A stretch of 64,000 bases of DNA, from NCBI RefSeq assembly GCF_029989365.1, contig NZ_JAPRAQ010000003.1, positions 496,001-560,000 of the forward strand, read 5' to 3'. The notes beneath the pieces were generated by a model that did not search any database, was not told the DNA's origin, and worked only from the letters and a program-made list of their open reading frames with translations. Of this stretch, positions 8,816 through 18,402 are shown piece by piece (position 1 is the first letter of the stretch; every line of letters begins with the position of its first letter). The stretch is from Bradyrhizobium sp. Arg816 (GTDB lineage: Bacteria; Pseudomonadota; Alphaproteobacteria; Rhizobiales; Xanthobacteraceae). A program made the translations under genes and the position numbers.

Positions 8816-8841
8816 GGAACTTGAGTCGGCCCAGCTGCGTT
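8816..8841 (+). promoter_or_regulatory. EcfG-type general stress promoter for the L,D-transpeptidase gene
   Basis: GGAAC at 8816-8820, 17 bases, CGTT at 8838-8841, followed after 48 bp by the ATG at 8890. Together with 8731-8756 this forms a back-to-back pair of stress-type promoters. Confidence 0.75.
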
Positions 8842-8889
8842 TGTTGGGAAGCCGCATCACCCAGATGCACACATCCAACGGGGCAGCAC

Positions 8890-9669
8890 ATGACAAGGTT
8901 CTCTCCAGCCCGTCGCCGCTTCTCGCCGCGCGCCGCTACCGCTATTGCCTTCGCGACAGCATTGCTGACCGTGCCCTTCGCGGCACAGGCCCAGACGCTC
9001 GGCTACGCGCCGATGCAACCGCAGGGATATCCGCAGGACCCGACCTATTCGCGGGGGTATGTCACCGCGGCGCCGCAGGCCGCCGACGAGGATGCCGCGC
9101 TGCCCGACCGGCTGCGCAAGCAGATCGTCAGCTTCGACCGGAACGAGCCGGCCGGGACCATCGTCATCGATACCGGCAACACTTACCTCTATTACGTGCT
9201 CGGCAATGGCCGCGCGATCCGTTACGGCGTCGGCGTCGGCCGCGAAGGTTTCACCTGGGCCGGCGTGCAGAGCGTCAGCCGCAAGGCCGAGTGGCCGGAC
9301 TGGCATCCGCCGGCCGAGATGATCGCGCGTCAGCCTTATCTGCCGCGCTTCGTCGCCGGTGGTCCCGGCAATCCGCTCGGCGCACGCGCGATGTATCTCG
9401 GTTCGAGCGAATACCGCATCCACGGCACCAACGATCCCACCACGATCGGCAAGTTCGTGTCCTCCGGTTGTATTCGCATGACCAACGCGGATGTCACGGA
9501 CCTGTTCAGCCGCGTCAATGTCGGCGCCAAGGTGGTGGTGCTGCCGAAGAACGCCCCGCTGATGGCCAAGGGGTACGACAAGGGCGGCGACCCCGTACGC
9601 AAGCGCCCGGTGACGACGCTGCCTTCGGGGCGGCAGGCGCTGAACATCGCGACGTCGGCAGTGAACTAA
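8890..9669 (+). CDS. secreted L,D-transpeptidase (YkuD domain)
   Basis: A 259-residue exported protein. A signal peptide with an Arg-rich n-region (MTRFSPARRR) has its hydrophobic core to about residue 34 and an AQA cleavage site. The YkuD domain (about 95-225) includes the catalytic motif HGTNDPTTIGKFVSSGCIRM with the nucleophile Cys194. Such enzymes make 3-3 peptidoglycan cross-links or attach outer-membrane proteins to peptidoglycan. Peptidoglycan remodelling fits the EcfG-type promoter 50 bp upstream. The shorter start is preferred because an upstream start would put non-signal sequence in front of the signal peptide. The DUF2865 gene follows after 17 bp. Confidence 0.93.
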   Translation: MTRFSPARRRFSPRAATAIAFATALLTVPFAAQAQTLGYAPMQPQGYPQDPTYSRGYVTAAPQAADEDAALPDRLRKQIVSFDRNEPAGTIVIDTGNTYLYYVLGNGRAIRYGVGVGREGFTWAGVQSVSRKAEWPDWHPPAEMIARQPYLPRFVAGGPGNPLGARAMYLGSSEYRIHGTNDPTTIGKFVSSGCIRMTNADVTDLFSRVNVGAKVVVLPKNAPLMAKGYDKGGDPVRKRPVTTLPSGRQALNIATSAVN

Positions 9670-9686
9670 GAGTTGAGCGAGGTCAT

Positions 9687-10340
9687 ATGAAGAGACGCTC
9701 GATCGGCAAACTGGCCGGTGGCGCGGCGACGTGCTTCGCCGTCGCCTCGTTCGGCCTCGCGTTGACGCCGTCGGCGCATGCGGAAGACTTCTTCTCGGCG
9801 CTGTTCGGCAGCTTCCGCGCGCGCTCCGCGCCGGAGATCCGCATGCCGTTCCCGACCGATGACATGCCGCGCTACGACCCGCCGCGCCAGCGGGCCTCTT
9901 ATGGCGGCGGCAGTGCCTATTGCGTGCGCGGTTGCGATGGCCGCTACTTCCCGGCGCAAGGAAACGACGCCGAAAGCAAGACGCAATCCTGCAAGAGCTT
10001 CTGCCCGACGTCCGAAACCTCGCTGGTCTACGGCAGCAATATCGACGACGCCACGACCGACAAGGGAAAATCCTATTCCGACCTGCCCAACGCGTTCCGC
10101 TTCCGCAACGAGATCGTCGCGGGCTGCACCTGCAACGGCAAGGATCAGGTCGGCCTCGCCCAGGTCAAGGTCGAGGACGATCCCACCTTGCGCAAGGGGG
10201 ACATCGTCGCGGGCAGTGAAGGCCTGGTGGTCGCCAACCGCAACGCCAACGACCGCCGCGGCGTCGCGATGAATTTTTCGCCGCTGCCGGAGTCGGTGCG
10301 CGCCAGGTTCCGCCAGGTGCCGGTGGTCGCGAAGGAGTAG
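9687..10340 (+). CDS. DUF2865 domain exported protein
   Basis: A 217-residue protein with a signal peptide (GGAATCFAVASFGLALTPSA, cleavage near AHA-ED). The Cys-containing domain YCVRGCDGRYFPAQ...CKSFCPTSET...IVAGCTCNGK matches DUF2865, an envelope family found mainly in Bradyrhizobium and relatives with no assigned function. Several Cys pairs suggest disulfides in the periplasm. ATG at 9687 is 17 bp after the L,D-transpeptidase stop with GAGCGAGG upstream, so the two are probably one transcript under the stress-type promoter. A cell-wall role is inferred from this linkage only. Confidence 0.85.
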   Translation: MKRRSIGKLAGGAATCFAVASFGLALTPSAHAEDFFSALFGSFRARSAPEIRMPFPTDDMPRYDPPRQRASYGGGSAYCVRGCDGRYFPAQGNDAESKTQSCKSFCPTSETSLVYGSNIDDATTDKGKSYSDLPNAFRFRNEIVAGCTCNGKDQVGLAQVKVEDDPTLRKGDIVAGSEGLVVANRNANDRRGVAMNFSPLPESVRARFRQVPVVAKE

Positions 10341-10344
10341 GGTG

Positions 10345-10360
10345 CCCCGCGTTCGCGGGG
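10345..10360. repeat. small GC hairpin between convergent genes
   Basis: CCCCGCG and CGCGGGG with a TT loop, just after the DUF2865 stop and before the chemoreceptor end. There is no T-tract, so it is not a typical intrinsic terminator. It may be a repeat remnant. Confidence 0.45.
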
Positions 10361-10408
10361 ACGACACCGAATTTGTAGCGGTTGCTTTCTTCCCAGCCCG
10401 CAGCAGCT

Positions 10409-12502
10409 TTAAGCCGCGCGGATCTTCCCCAGGAAGTCGCTGACCTGCTGGCCGAGCTGGCGGCTCTGCGTCTCCAGCGTTTCCGAGGCCTGCTTGACGT
10501 TGTCCGCCGCACCGGCGGCAGCGTCCGCGTCGGCCTTCACGCCGGTGATGTTGTCCGAGACGTTCCTGGTGCCCTGCGCCGCAAATTGCGTGCTGCGGGT
10601 GATCTCCTGGGTCGCCGCGCCCTGCTCCTGCACGGCGGCGGCGATCGCGGTAGCGACCTCGTTCACTTCGCCGATGATGCCGCCGATGGTCTGGATCGCG
10701 TTGATGGCGTCGCCCGCGACCTTCTGGATGTCGGCGATTTGCTCCGAGATTTCCTCGGTCGCCTTCGCGGTCTGGCTCGCCAGCGACTTCACCTCGGAGG
10801 CGACGACCGCAAAGCCACGGCCGGCTTCGCCGGCGCGCGCCGCTTCGATCGTGGCGTTGAGCGCGAGCAGGTTGGTTTGCGCCGCGATGGTGTTGATCAG
10901 GCCGACGACCTCGCCGATGCGACCGGCGGATTTTGCAAGACCCTGCACGGTACCGTCGGTCTCGCGGGCCTGGTTGACGGCGCGGCTGGCAATGCCTGCG
11001 GCGTGCGCCGCCTGCTGGCTGATGTCGTTGATCGAGGCGGAGAGTTCCTCGGCCGCGGCGGCGACGCTGTCGACGCTCATGGAAGCGTCGTTGGAGGCCT
11101 TGCCGGCGATCTGGACGCGGTCGTTGGTCTGGCGCGACACCGCGGAGAGATCGCCCGAGGTCTTGCGCATCTCGCCGGACGCTTCGCTCAGTTCGCCCAG
11201 CGTCTTGCGCACCGCCCCCTCGAACTCGCCGACATAGGCCTCGACCGCGCGCTGGCGCGCGGTCGCGCCGACATTGCGTTCGCGCTCATGCTCTTCAATC
11301 TTGAGCTTCTCGGTTGCCTGCTGCTTGAAGGTCTCCAGCGCGCCGGCCAGCGCGCCGATCTCGTCCTGGCGGTCGAGATAGCCGCTGTCGACGGCGAGAT
11401 CGCCGCCGGCGACCTTGAGCATGGCGTCGCGGATGGTGTTGAGGGGATGGATGACGCGGCGGCTGACCAGCATGACCGCGCCGACGGCGAGGCCGATGGC
11501 AAGCGCCAGAAGCATGAGCTGCACAATCAGTGCGCGCTGAGCCGCGCTGCGCTGGTCCAGCGTATGGCTCTTGGCGGCATCGAGCGCGGTCTCGGCCACG
11601 GCGACTGCGCCGGCGAGGCGGCCCACCGTGACCGGGGTCCATTGGTTCGCGGTTATCTCGGCCTTTTCGCCATTGGCGAGCGTATTGGCGAGGCGATCGC
11701 GAAGCGCCAGATATTGCGGATCGAAATAGGCGGTCTTGGCCGTTGCCATGGCAGACGACAGGGCCGGCGGCAATTGCATGCCCGAGGCCGACAATTCCAG
11801 CGCCTTCCACGCCGCAGCCGTTCCGCCGACATATTGGGTGTAGGCGAGGCGGGCCTCCGGCGCGATGCGGCCGGCGTTGAGCCCGGTCGAGATGATCAGC
11901 GAGGCTTCACCGCCGGTGTTGCGGAGCAGCCAGGCGTTCTGCTTGATCGACAGCAGCTGGTCGATCTCCGCGTCCTGGTGGTTGACGCTGGCGGCCAGGA
12001 TGTTCGAGAGCTTGTCGAGCGTCTCGAGCAGGCCCTGCGTCGTCTCCATGTATTCCTTCGGCAGGCCGGCACGACGCTGATCCTTGGGCTTGGCGACGTC
12101 CTCCCAGAACTGCTTCTGCTCCTCGGTCAGCAGCTTGTAGAGACGCGCGAGCTCCGGCACCAGCGTGCCGGACTGCGGAAACTCCATGCTCGGCAGCAGC
12201 TCCAGCGCGTGTGCCATCGCCGGCATCTCGGCGTCGCGGATCGCGCGCAGATATTTCTCGATCTCAGGATCCATCGGCTCGGTCGCGTTAAGGAGCCGGT
12301 TGGTGCTCGAACGGTCAGTGCGCAGATTGTGCATCGCCTTGAACAGATCCGCGGAGGCATCGGCGATCTGCGAGATGCGGTTGGCGGTCTTGAGGCGGTC
12401 CCAGGAGGCGTAGGCGGTGAGCGAGAGCGCGATCACCACACAGACCGAGGTGATGGCGATCACCGCCTTCAGCAGGGCGGAAACGGTCAGACGATTCAGC
12501 AT
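10409..12502 (-). CDS. methyl-accepting chemotaxis protein
   Basis: A 697-residue transmembrane chemoreceptor. The first membrane helix is near residues 12-30 and a periplasmic helical sensor covers about 35-300. The second membrane helix (about 305-330, [17 protein letters not shown]) leads into a HAMP domain (about 330-385). The long cytoplasmic signalling hairpin contains the diagnostic tip [20 protein letters not shown]. The ligand is not evident. The start at 12502 ([14 protein letters not shown]) is preferred over an ATG seven codons upstream because a GGGGG stretch precedes it. It stands alone, without che genes nearby, as is common for scattered rhizobial receptors. Confidence 0.93.
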   Translation of the reverse strand: MLNRLTVSALLKAVIAITSVCVVIALSLTAYASWDRLKTANRISQIADASADLFKAMHNLRTDRSSTNRLLNATEPMDPEIEKYLRAIRDAEMPAMAHALELLPSMEFPQSGTLVPELARLYKLLTEEQKQFWEDVAKPKDQRRAGLPKEYMETTQGLLETLDKLSNILAASVNHQDAEIDQLLSIKQNAWLLRNTGGEASLIISTGLNAGRIAPEARLAYTQYVGGTAAAWKALELSASGMQLPPALSSAMATAKTAYFDPQYLALRDRLANTLANGEKAEITANQWTPVTVGRLAGAVAVAETALDAAKSHTLDQRSAAQRALIVQLMLLALAIGLAVGAVMLVSRRVIHPLNTIRDAMLKVAGGDLAVDSGYLDRQDEIGALAGALETFKQQATEKLKIEEHERERNVGATARQRAVEAYVGEFEGAVRKTLGELSEASGEMRKTSGDLSAVSRQTNDRVQIAGKASNDASMSVDSVAAAAEELSASINDISQQAAHAAGIASRAVNQARETDGTVQGLAKSAGRIGEVVGLINTIAAQTNLLALNATIEAARAGEAGRGFAVVASEVKSLASQTAKATEEISEQIADIQKVAGDAINAIQTIGGIIGEVNEVATAIAAAVQEQGAATQEITRSTQFAAQGTRNVSDNITGVKADADAAAGAADNVKQASETLETQSRQLGQQVSDFLGKIRAA

Positions 12503-12709
12503 CGAAGCCCCCAAAATTCCCATTGCAAAGTTGGTCGAGACGCCCCGGCAACATCAAAACGGAGGGGCAGGCAGATCGGCAATCGCATGCCGTTTGCGCC
12601 GCATCACCCAAACGGTTTCCGCATCTGAAACGAAAAGGGTAAAGTTTTAGGCAGGCCGGCTGATCGTAGAAGTACGTATTTACTAGAAGTTGCAGTGGGT
12701 TGCCGTGAT

Positions 12710-12734
12710 GGAACCTGGGCGGGAGATGGGCGTT
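12710..12734 (+). promoter_or_regulatory. EcfG-type general stress promoter for a small membrane protein gene
   Basis: GGAAC at 12710-12714, exactly 16 bases, CGTT at 12731-12734. The ATG of the 51-residue gene is 40 bp further. This is an exact match to the consensus. Confidence 0.8.
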
Positions 12735-12774
12735 AGTACACCGTCAGCAATTTGTCTGAAGGGGGGTCCTTGCG

Positions 12775-12930
12775 ATGCTGGTCGGCGTACTCGTCACCTT
12801 TCTCGTCGTCATTCTCGTGCTCTATCTCATCAACATGCTGCCCATGGACGGCCGCGCCAAACAGATCGCGCGCGTGGTCGTCATCATCATCGGCGTGGTG
12901 TCGCTGCTGAAATATCTGACGGTGTTTTAG
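12775..12930 (+). CDS. 51-residue two-helix membrane protein (Thivi_2564-like)
   Basis: A short gene starting MLVGVLVTFLVVILVLYLIN, with a second hydrophobic helix, ARVVVIIIGVVSLLKYL, and a short polar loop MDGRAKQ between them. The pattern resembles the small Thivi_2564 family of membrane proteins, of unknown role. A strong purine stretch (GGGGGG) lies ten bases before the ATG. An exact EcfG-type promoter 40 bp upstream supports expression and a stress role. Its short length makes it easy to miss. Confidence 0.75.
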   Translation: MLVGVLVTFLVVILVLYLINMLPMDGRAKQIARVVVIIIGVVSLLKYLTVF

Positions 12931-12943
12931 CGGGGCGGGACGT

Positions 12944-13028
12944 GTAGCCCGGATGGAGCGCAGCGAAATCCGGGGGCCTGCCCCAAGCAACGCCGGTCCC
13001 GGATTGCGCTGCGCTCCATCCGGGCTAC
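12944..13028. repeat. GTAGCCCGGATGGAGCGCAG-type inverted repeat
   Basis: Left arm GTAGCCCGGATGGAGCGCAG and right arm CTGCGCTCCATCCGGGCTAC-like, forming a long imperfect hairpin after the small membrane gene. This is a recognised bradyrhizobial intergenic palindrome. Confidence 0.75.
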
Positions 13029-13038
13029 GGCCCGCAAC

Positions 13039-13068
13039 AAAAAAAGCCCCGGTGCGAGCCGGGGCTTT
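13039..13068 (-). terminator. Rho-independent terminator of glcB
   Basis: On the minus strand a GCCCCGG/CCGGGGC stem with a six-base loop is followed by seven T residues, 20 bp past the glcB stop. The plus strand has only three T residues after the stem, so termination is mainly for glcB. Confidence 0.85.
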
Positions 13069-13088
13069 GGTGTTTGAATGATCGGGCT

Positions 13089-15254
13089 TCAGCCTGCCGC
13101 CTTGGCCTCGCGGCGGCGGGCGGTGAGGATGTATTCGGTGTAGCCGTTCGGCTGCGTGCGGCCCTTGAAGATCAAGTCGCAAGCGGCCTTGAAGGCGACA
13201 CCGTCGAAGGCGGGCGCCATCGGCTTGTAGATCGCGTCGCCCGCGTTCTGCTTGTCGACCACGACGGCCATGCGCTTGAGCGATTCCATCACCTGTGCCT
13301 CGGTGATGACGCCCTGGTGCAGCCAGTTGGCGAGATGCTGGCTGGAGATGCGCAAGGTGGCGCGGTCTTCCATCAGGCCGACATCGTGGATGTCAGGCAC
13401 CTTGGAGCAGCCGACGCCCTGGTCGATCCAGCGCACGACGTAGCCCAGAATGCCCTGGCAGTTGTTGTCGATCTCCTGCTTGACGTCGTCGGGCGCCCAG
13501 TTCGACTTCGACACCGGAATGGTGAGGATGTCGGAGAGTTTTGCGCGCGGGCCGCCCTTGGTGAGCTCCTGCTGGCGCGCGGTGACGTTGACCTGGTGAT
13601 AGTGCAGGGCGTGCAGCGTCGCTGCGGTCGGCGAGGGCACCCAGGCGGTGGTGGCGCCGGCCTGCGGATGCGCGAGCTTCTGTTGCAGCATGTCCGCCAT
13701 CTTGTCGGGCGCGGCCCACATGCCCTTGCCGATCTGGGCGTGGCCGGGCAGGCCGTCGATCAGGCCCATGTCGACGTTCCAGTCCTCATAGGCCTTGATC
13801 CAGGCTTGCGCCTTCATCTCGTTCTTGCGGATCATCGGGCCCGCTTCCATCGAGGTGTGGATCTCGTCGCCGGTGCGGTCGAGGAAGCCGGTGTTGATGA
13901 ACATGATGCGCTTGGAGGCGCGCTGGATGCAGGCCTTGAGGTTGACGGTGGTACGCCGCTCCTCGTCCATGATGCCGACCTTGAGCGTGTTCTCGGGCAG
14001 GCCCAGCATCTTCTCGACGCGGTCGAAGATCTCGCAGGTCAGCGAGACCTCGTCCGGGCCGTGCATCTTCGGCTTGACGATATAGGCCGATCCGGTGCGG
14101 CTGTTCTTGGTCTTGGAGTTGCCCTTGATGTCGTGGATCGCAAGCAGGCCGGAGACGGCGGCATCGAGCAGGCCTTCCGGAATCTCCTCGCCCTTGTCGT
14201 CCAGCACCGCGTCGGTGAACATGTGGTGACCGCAATTGCGCATCAGCAGCAGGCTGCGGCCGTGCAGCTTGACCTCGCCCTTGCCGTCAGGCGTCTTGTA
14301 GCTGCGGTCGGCATTGAGCGAACGGGTCAGCGTCTTGCCGCCCTTCTCGAAATCGGCCGAGAGCGTGCCGTTCATCAGGCCGAGCGTGTTGCGATAGACC
14401 AGCACCTTGTCCTCGGCGTCGACCGCGGCGACCGAGTCCTCCATGTCGAGGATGGTCGAGACCGCGGACTCCATGATCATATCGGCGACACCAGCGGGAT
14501 CGTCCTTGCCGATCGTGCTGCTGCGATCGATCTTGACCTCGACGTGCAAGCCGTTGTTGGCGAGCAGCACCGCGGACGGCGCGGCCGCATCGCCCTGGAA
14601 GCCCGCGAATTGATCCGCGTTCTTCAGCGCGGTGGCGTTGCCGCTCTTCAGCTTCACCGCGAGCTGGCCTGCGACCACGCTGTAGGCAGTGACGTCGGTG
14701 TGGCTGCCGGTCGCCAGCGGCGCGGCGGCATCGAGGAACGCCTTGGCCTTGGCGATCACCTTGTCGCCGCGCGCCTTGTTGTAGCCCTTGCCGCTCTCGG
14801 CAGCGTCGTGCGGGATCGCATCGGTGCCGTAGAAGGCGTCGTAGAGCGAGCCCCAGCGCGCATTCGCCGCGTTCAGTGCGTAGCGCGCATTGGTGAGCGG
14901 GACGACGAGTTGCGGGCCGCAGATCTTGCCGATTTCCTCATCGACATTGGCGGTCTCGACCTTCTGCGTCGTCGGCTCCGGAACGAGATAGCCGATCTCC
15001 TTCAGGAAGGCGGTATAGGCATTGAGGTCGAACGCCTTGCCCTTGTTGGCGCGGTGCCAGTCGTCGATCTTGGCCTGCAGCGTATCGCGCACCGCCAGCA
15101 GCGCGCGGTTCTTCGGCCCCAGCTCGTTGATGATGCCTGCAACCCCGGCCCAGAACGCGTCCGGCGCGATCCCCGTTTTCGGGGCCGCTTCCTTGGCGAT
15201 GAAATCGAAAAGGACGGGAGCGATCTTCAATCCGTGGGCGTCGACGCGTTTCAT
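13089..15254 (-). CDS. glcB: malate synthase G
   Basis: Condenses glyoxylate with acetyl-CoA to malate in the glyoxylate bypass and in glycolate use. The 721 residues match the single-chain G isoform (723 in E. coli). Family segments include [52 protein letters not shown] and a C-terminal [17 protein letters not shown] stretch. The start at 15254 ([13 protein letters not shown]) matches the family N-terminus. An in-frame upstream ATG would add 34 unrelated residues. It is monocistronic, with its own terminator, and isocitrate lyase is not in the window. Confidence 0.97.
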   Translation of the reverse strand: MKRVDAHGLKIAPVLFDFIAKEAAPKTGIAPDAFWAGVAGIINELGPKNRALLAVRDTLQAKIDDWHRANKGKAFDLNAYTAFLKEIGYLVPEPTTQKVETANVDEEIGKICGPQLVVPLTNARYALNAANARWGSLYDAFYGTDAIPHDAAESGKGYNKARGDKVIAKAKAFLDAAAPLATGSHTDVTAYSVVAGQLAVKLKSGNATALKNADQFAGFQGDAAAPSAVLLANNGLHVEVKIDRSSTIGKDDPAGVADMIMESAVSTILDMEDSVAAVDAEDKVLVYRNTLGLMNGTLSADFEKGGKTLTRSLNADRSYKTPDGKGEVKLHGRSLLLMRNCGHHMFTDAVLDDKGEEIPEGLLDAAVSGLLAIHDIKGNSKTKNSRTGSAYIVKPKMHGPDEVSLTCEIFDRVEKMLGLPENTLKVGIMDEERRTTVNLKACIQRASKRIMFINTGFLDRTGDEIHTSMEAGPMIRKNEMKAQAWIKAYEDWNVDMGLIDGLPGHAQIGKGMWAAPDKMADMLQQKLAHPQAGATTAWVPSPTAATLHALHYHQVNVTARQQELTKGGPRAKLSDILTIPVSKSNWAPDDVKQEIDNNCQGILGYVVRWIDQGVGCSKVPDIHDVGLMEDRATLRISSQHLANWLHQGVITEAQVMESLKRMAVVVDKQNAGDAIYKPMAPAFDGVAFKAACDLIFKGRTQPNGYTEYILTARRREAKAAG

Positions 15255-15430
15255 GATGGGCTTTCTTGTTGGAAATGGCTGTTTTTTGGCTGCTTTTGAC
15301 CCGACAGCAGCAAAATGCGCCCATAGGGGGCGGCTTTCAGGGCCTATTAGCCCCAAAAAAGAGGCCCTGAGAAGTCCCCCAAAGGTTTGTCAAAATGTCA
15401 AGACGAGGTGTGGGACGCTCCACGCACCGG

Positions 15431-15535
15431 TGTCATTCCCCGCGTAGGCGGGGAATCCAGTACGCCGCGGCTTCTCCGTATTCCAACGCTGTCTCTGGAA
15501 TACTGGGTCGCCCGGTCAAGCCGGGCGACGACAGC
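15431..15535. repeat. bradyrhizobial TGTCAT...CCAGTACGCCGCGG repeat, copy 1
   Basis: Two small hairpins (TTCCCCGCGTAGGCGGGGAA and CGCCCGGTCAAGCCGGGCG) flank a spacer with CCAGTACGCCGCGG and GGAATACTGGGTC. Related copies are at 29744, 34263 and 54530. It lies in the gap between glcB and cysNC. Confidence 0.8.
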
Positions 15536-15551
15536 GGGGAATAGGACAGAC

Positions 15552-17468
15552 TCAAATATTCGCGGCGAGGTCCACGAGTTCGTCGAACAGCACGCCGGTG
15601 GTCTTCAGCATCCGTTCGATCTCGTCAGCGGCGTCCGCAACCGTGCGGGCCGACGTGTCGATCACGAGCTCGGCAGCCTGCGGTGCTTCGTAGTCATTGC
15701 CGATGCCGGTGAACGACGCGAGCGCGCCGGCGCGGGCCTTCTTGTAATGGCCCTTGGGATCGCGATCCTCGCAGACCTCTGCCGGCGTCGCGACATGGAT
15801 CTCGCGGAACGCGGTGTCGGCGATGCGGCGCGCGGTCGCGCGGTCCTCGCGGGCCGGCGAGACGGCGGCGACAATCGCGATGTGGCCGTTGCGGGCGAGA
15901 TGGGTCGCGACCTCGGCGAGGCGGCGGATGTTCTCGCTGCGGTCGGCGGCGGAGAATCCGAGATCGTTGTTGAGCCCGGCGCGCAACGTGTCGCCGTCGA
16001 GCAGGATCGGCGAGCCGCCATTGGTGAACAGCCGACGTTCCAGCGCCTTCGCCAGCGTCGACTTGCCGGACGCCGGCAGGCCGGTGAGCCAGACCACGGC
16101 GCCGTTGTGGCGGTAGCGCGCGGAGCGTTCGTCGGGCCGCAGCGCCGATTCCACCGGCACGATGTCGACCGGCACGGCGCGCTGGCCGGCATCGACCGAC
16201 AGCACGAGACCACCGCCGGCGATGCGCCCCGAGACTTCGATCACGAGACGGCCGGTGCGCGGATTCTCAGTATAGGGATCGGCGGCAATCGGGCTCGAAA
16301 GGGAAATGTCGATCTCGCCGACATGGTTGCGGCCGATCGCCTTGTTCTCGACGCTCGACAGCTCGCCGGGATCGACCGCCTTCTCGATGGCGACGACGGT
16401 GGCGCGGCTTTCCTTCGGTCCGCAGCGGACCAGCAGCTGGTCGCCCTTGGCCAGCGGCTTGTCGTGCAGCCAGAAGATCCGCGCGCGCAGGCGGCGCGTC
16501 TCGCGCGGTGCGGAGCCGACATGCGCGACGATGTCGCCGCGCTCGATGAACAATTCGTGGTCGAGCGTGATGCCGACCGAGCGGCCCGCGCCCTGCCGTC
16601 CTGCGACCGGCGTTACCGGCCAGCTTTCGACGGTCTTGATCTTGGCGATCTTGCCGGCCGGCATGATCACGATCTCGTCGCCGGCAATGAGGCTGCCGGA
16701 TTCGATGCGGCCCGCCACGATGCGGCGGTCGTCGAACTTGTAGATCGCCTGCACCGGCAGGCGCAGGGCGAGGGCTTCCAGCGGACGCGCCGGCTCGAGC
16801 CTATCAAGCGCCCCGACCACGGTCGGACCCTTGTACCAGCCGATGCGGTCGGTGCGCTCCGCGACGCCGTCGCCGTCGCGGGCCGAGATCGGGATCACGG
16901 CCGTCGGCGTCACGCCGAGGCCGTTCAGATGCGCCGAGATCTCGTCGCTGATTTCTTTGAAGCGCTCGGCGCTGAAATCGACGCGGTCCATCTTGTTGAC
17001 GACGATCGCGACCTGCTTCACACCGAGCAGGTGCAGGAGATAGCCGTGCCGACGGGTCTGGTCACGCACGCCTTCGAGCGCGTCGATGATCAGCACCGCG
17101 CCGTCCGCCTGCGAGGCGCCGGTGATCATGTTGCGCAGGAATTCGGCATGGCCGGGCGCGTCGATCAGCACGATGTCGCGCGAATTGGTGCGGAAGCGGA
17201 TCTGCGTGGTGTCGATGGTGATGCCCTGGTCGCGCTCGGTCTGGAGCGCGTCGAGCAGGAACGACCATTCGAACGGCATGCCGCGCCGCGCGCTGACGGC
17301 TTTCAGCATCTCGAGCTTGCCGTCGGGCAGGCTGCCTGTCTCGTGCAGCAGGCGCCCGACCAGCGTCGACTTGCCGTGGTCGACATGGCCGACGATGACG
17401 ATGCGGACCTGCGGACGCGTGGTGCCGTTCGGCGTGGCGGGCGAAGCGGGGGTGACGATCATGTTCAT
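15552..17468 (-). CDS. cysN: bifunctional sulfate adenylyltransferase large subunit / adenylylsulfate kinase (CysN-CysC fusion)
   Basis: A 638-residue fusion. The N-terminal GTPase half (about residues 20-440) has the P-loop GHVDHGKS, DAPGHAEFLRNM and NKMDRVDF boxes and drives ATP sulfurylase with CysD. The C-terminal half (about 455-638) is an APS kinase with P-loop GLPASGKST, the DGDTLRAGLNNDLGFS segment, SPAREDR where SPxRxDR is usual, and DPKGHYKKARAGALASFTGI. It thus makes APS and then PAPS. NodQ of nodulation operons has the same architecture, but the cysD neighbour and sulfate assimilation setting make this the housekeeping copy. The start at 17468 (MNMIVTPAS) is 20 bp after cysD. Confidence 0.95.
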   Translation of the reverse strand: MNMIVTPASPATPNGTTRPQVRIVIVGHVDHGKSTLVGRLLHETGSLPDGKLEMLKAVSARRGMPFEWSFLLDALQTERDQGITIDTTQIRFRTNSRDIVLIDAPGHAEFLRNMITGASQADGAVLIIDALEGVRDQTRRHGYLLHLLGVKQVAIVVNKMDRVDFSAERFKEISDEISAHLNGLGVTPTAVIPISARDGDGVAERTDRIGWYKGPTVVGALDRLEPARPLEALALRLPVQAIYKFDDRRIVAGRIESGSLIAGDEIVIMPAGKIAKIKTVESWPVTPVAGRQGAGRSVGITLDHELFIERGDIVAHVGSAPRETRRLRARIFWLHDKPLAKGDQLLVRCGPKESRATVVAIEKAVDPGELSSVENKAIGRNHVGEIDISLSSPIAADPYTENPRTGRLVIEVSGRIAGGGLVLSVDAGQRAVPVDIVPVESALRPDERSARYRHNGAVVWLTGLPASGKSTLAKALERRLFTNGGSPILLDGDTLRAGLNNDLGFSAADRSENIRRLAEVATHLARNGHIAIVAAVSPAREDRATARRIADTAFREIHVATPAEVCEDRDPKGHYKKARAGALASFTGIGNDYEAPQAAELVIDTSARTVADAADEIERMLKTTGVLFDELVDLAANI

Positions 17469-17488
17469 AGCCGCGTTGCGTCCTTGAA

Positions 17489-18376
17489 TCAGAGATAGCC
17501 GGCGACGCGCAGACGCTCGAAAGCGTCCTCGGTCTCGTGGTCGAGCGCACGGCCGGCGCGTTCCGGCACCTTGGTCTGCTCGAGCTCGGCCAGGATCTCG
17601 TCGATGTTCGACGCGGTCGACGCGACCGGATTGGTGATGTCCTGATCGCCCAGCGAGCGGTAGCGCTTGCCGTTCTGCGATAGATAAAGCGGGATGATCG
17701 GGATATTCTCGCGCTTGGTGTAGGCCCAGATGTCGGCCTCGGTCCAATGCAGGATCGGATGGATGCGCAAATGCGCGCCTTGCGGCGGCGACGCATTGAA
17801 ATGATCCCAAAACTCCGGCGGCTGGTCGCGGACGTCCCAATTGCCTTCGAGCCCGCGGGGCGAGAACACGCGCTCCTTGGCGCGGGTTGCTTCCTCGTCG
17901 CGGCGAATGCCAGCGATCAGGCCGTCAAAACCGTATTTGCCGAGTGCCATCTTGAGGCCCTCGGTCTTGCGCGCGGCGGAACGGGCGGCCGGCGGCAGCG
18001 TTGGATCGACGGCATCGATCGGCGGGCAGGGCTCGACGCGCAAATCGAGATCCCATTCCTTGCCGTAGTGATCGCGGAAGCGATACATCTCCGGAAACTT
18101 CTTGCCGGTATCGACATGGAGGGCCGGGAACGGCAGCCGGCCGAAGAACGCCTTGCGTGCCAGCCAGATCATGACGTTGGAGTCCTTGCCGAGCGACCAC
18201 AGCAGGGCGATCTTCTTCAGGCGGCCGAAGGCCTCGCGGAAAATGTAGATGCTCTGCGCCTCGAGCTGGTCCAAATGGTCCATGCTGGGGGCGGTCAGCC
18301 CGACTGGAATTTGCTCGGAAACGGGAGCCCGGGAGTCCCGTCCATCTGCACCGGAATCGGTCCTGAGAAGATGCAT
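17489..18376 (-). CDS. cysD: sulfate adenylyltransferase small subunit CysD
   Basis: Forms ATP sulfurylase with CysN, activating sulfate to APS. PP-loop family features are LLWSLGKDSNVMIWLARKAF, PFPALHVDTGKKFPEMYRFRD and the C-terminal ENIPIIPLYLSQNGKRYRSLGDQD. The start is uncertain. ATG at 18376 gives 295 residues, close to the usual length of about 300. ATG at 18283 would begin right at the conserved MDHLDQLEAQSIYIFREAF. An even earlier frame start at 18466 would cover the promoter boxes. It is first in cysD-cysNC and divergent from cysG. Confidence 0.93.
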   Translation of the reverse strand: MHLLRTDSGADGRDSRAPVSEQIPVGLTAPSMDHLDQLEAQSIYIFREAFGRLKKIALLWSLGKDSNVMIWLARKAFFGRLPFPALHVDTGKKFPEMYRFRDHYGKEWDLDLRVEPCPPIDAVDPTLPPAARSAARKTEGLKMALGKYGFDGLIAGIRRDEEATRAKERVFSPRGLEGNWDVRDQPPEFWDHFNASPPQGAHLRIHPILHWTEADIWAYTKRENIPIIPLYLSQNGKRYRSLGDQDITNPVASTASNIDEILAELEQTKVPERAGRALDHETEDAFERLRVAGYL

Positions 18377-18402
18377 CTCTGCCACTTTGCGTTTGGAGGC
18401 GA

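Noticed and set aside
15552..18376. Nodulation sulfation genes nodP/nodQ
   Set aside because: Same architecture, but linkage to cysG, cysI, cysH and the sulfate transporter shows the housekeeping pathway. No nod genes or nod boxes were seen.
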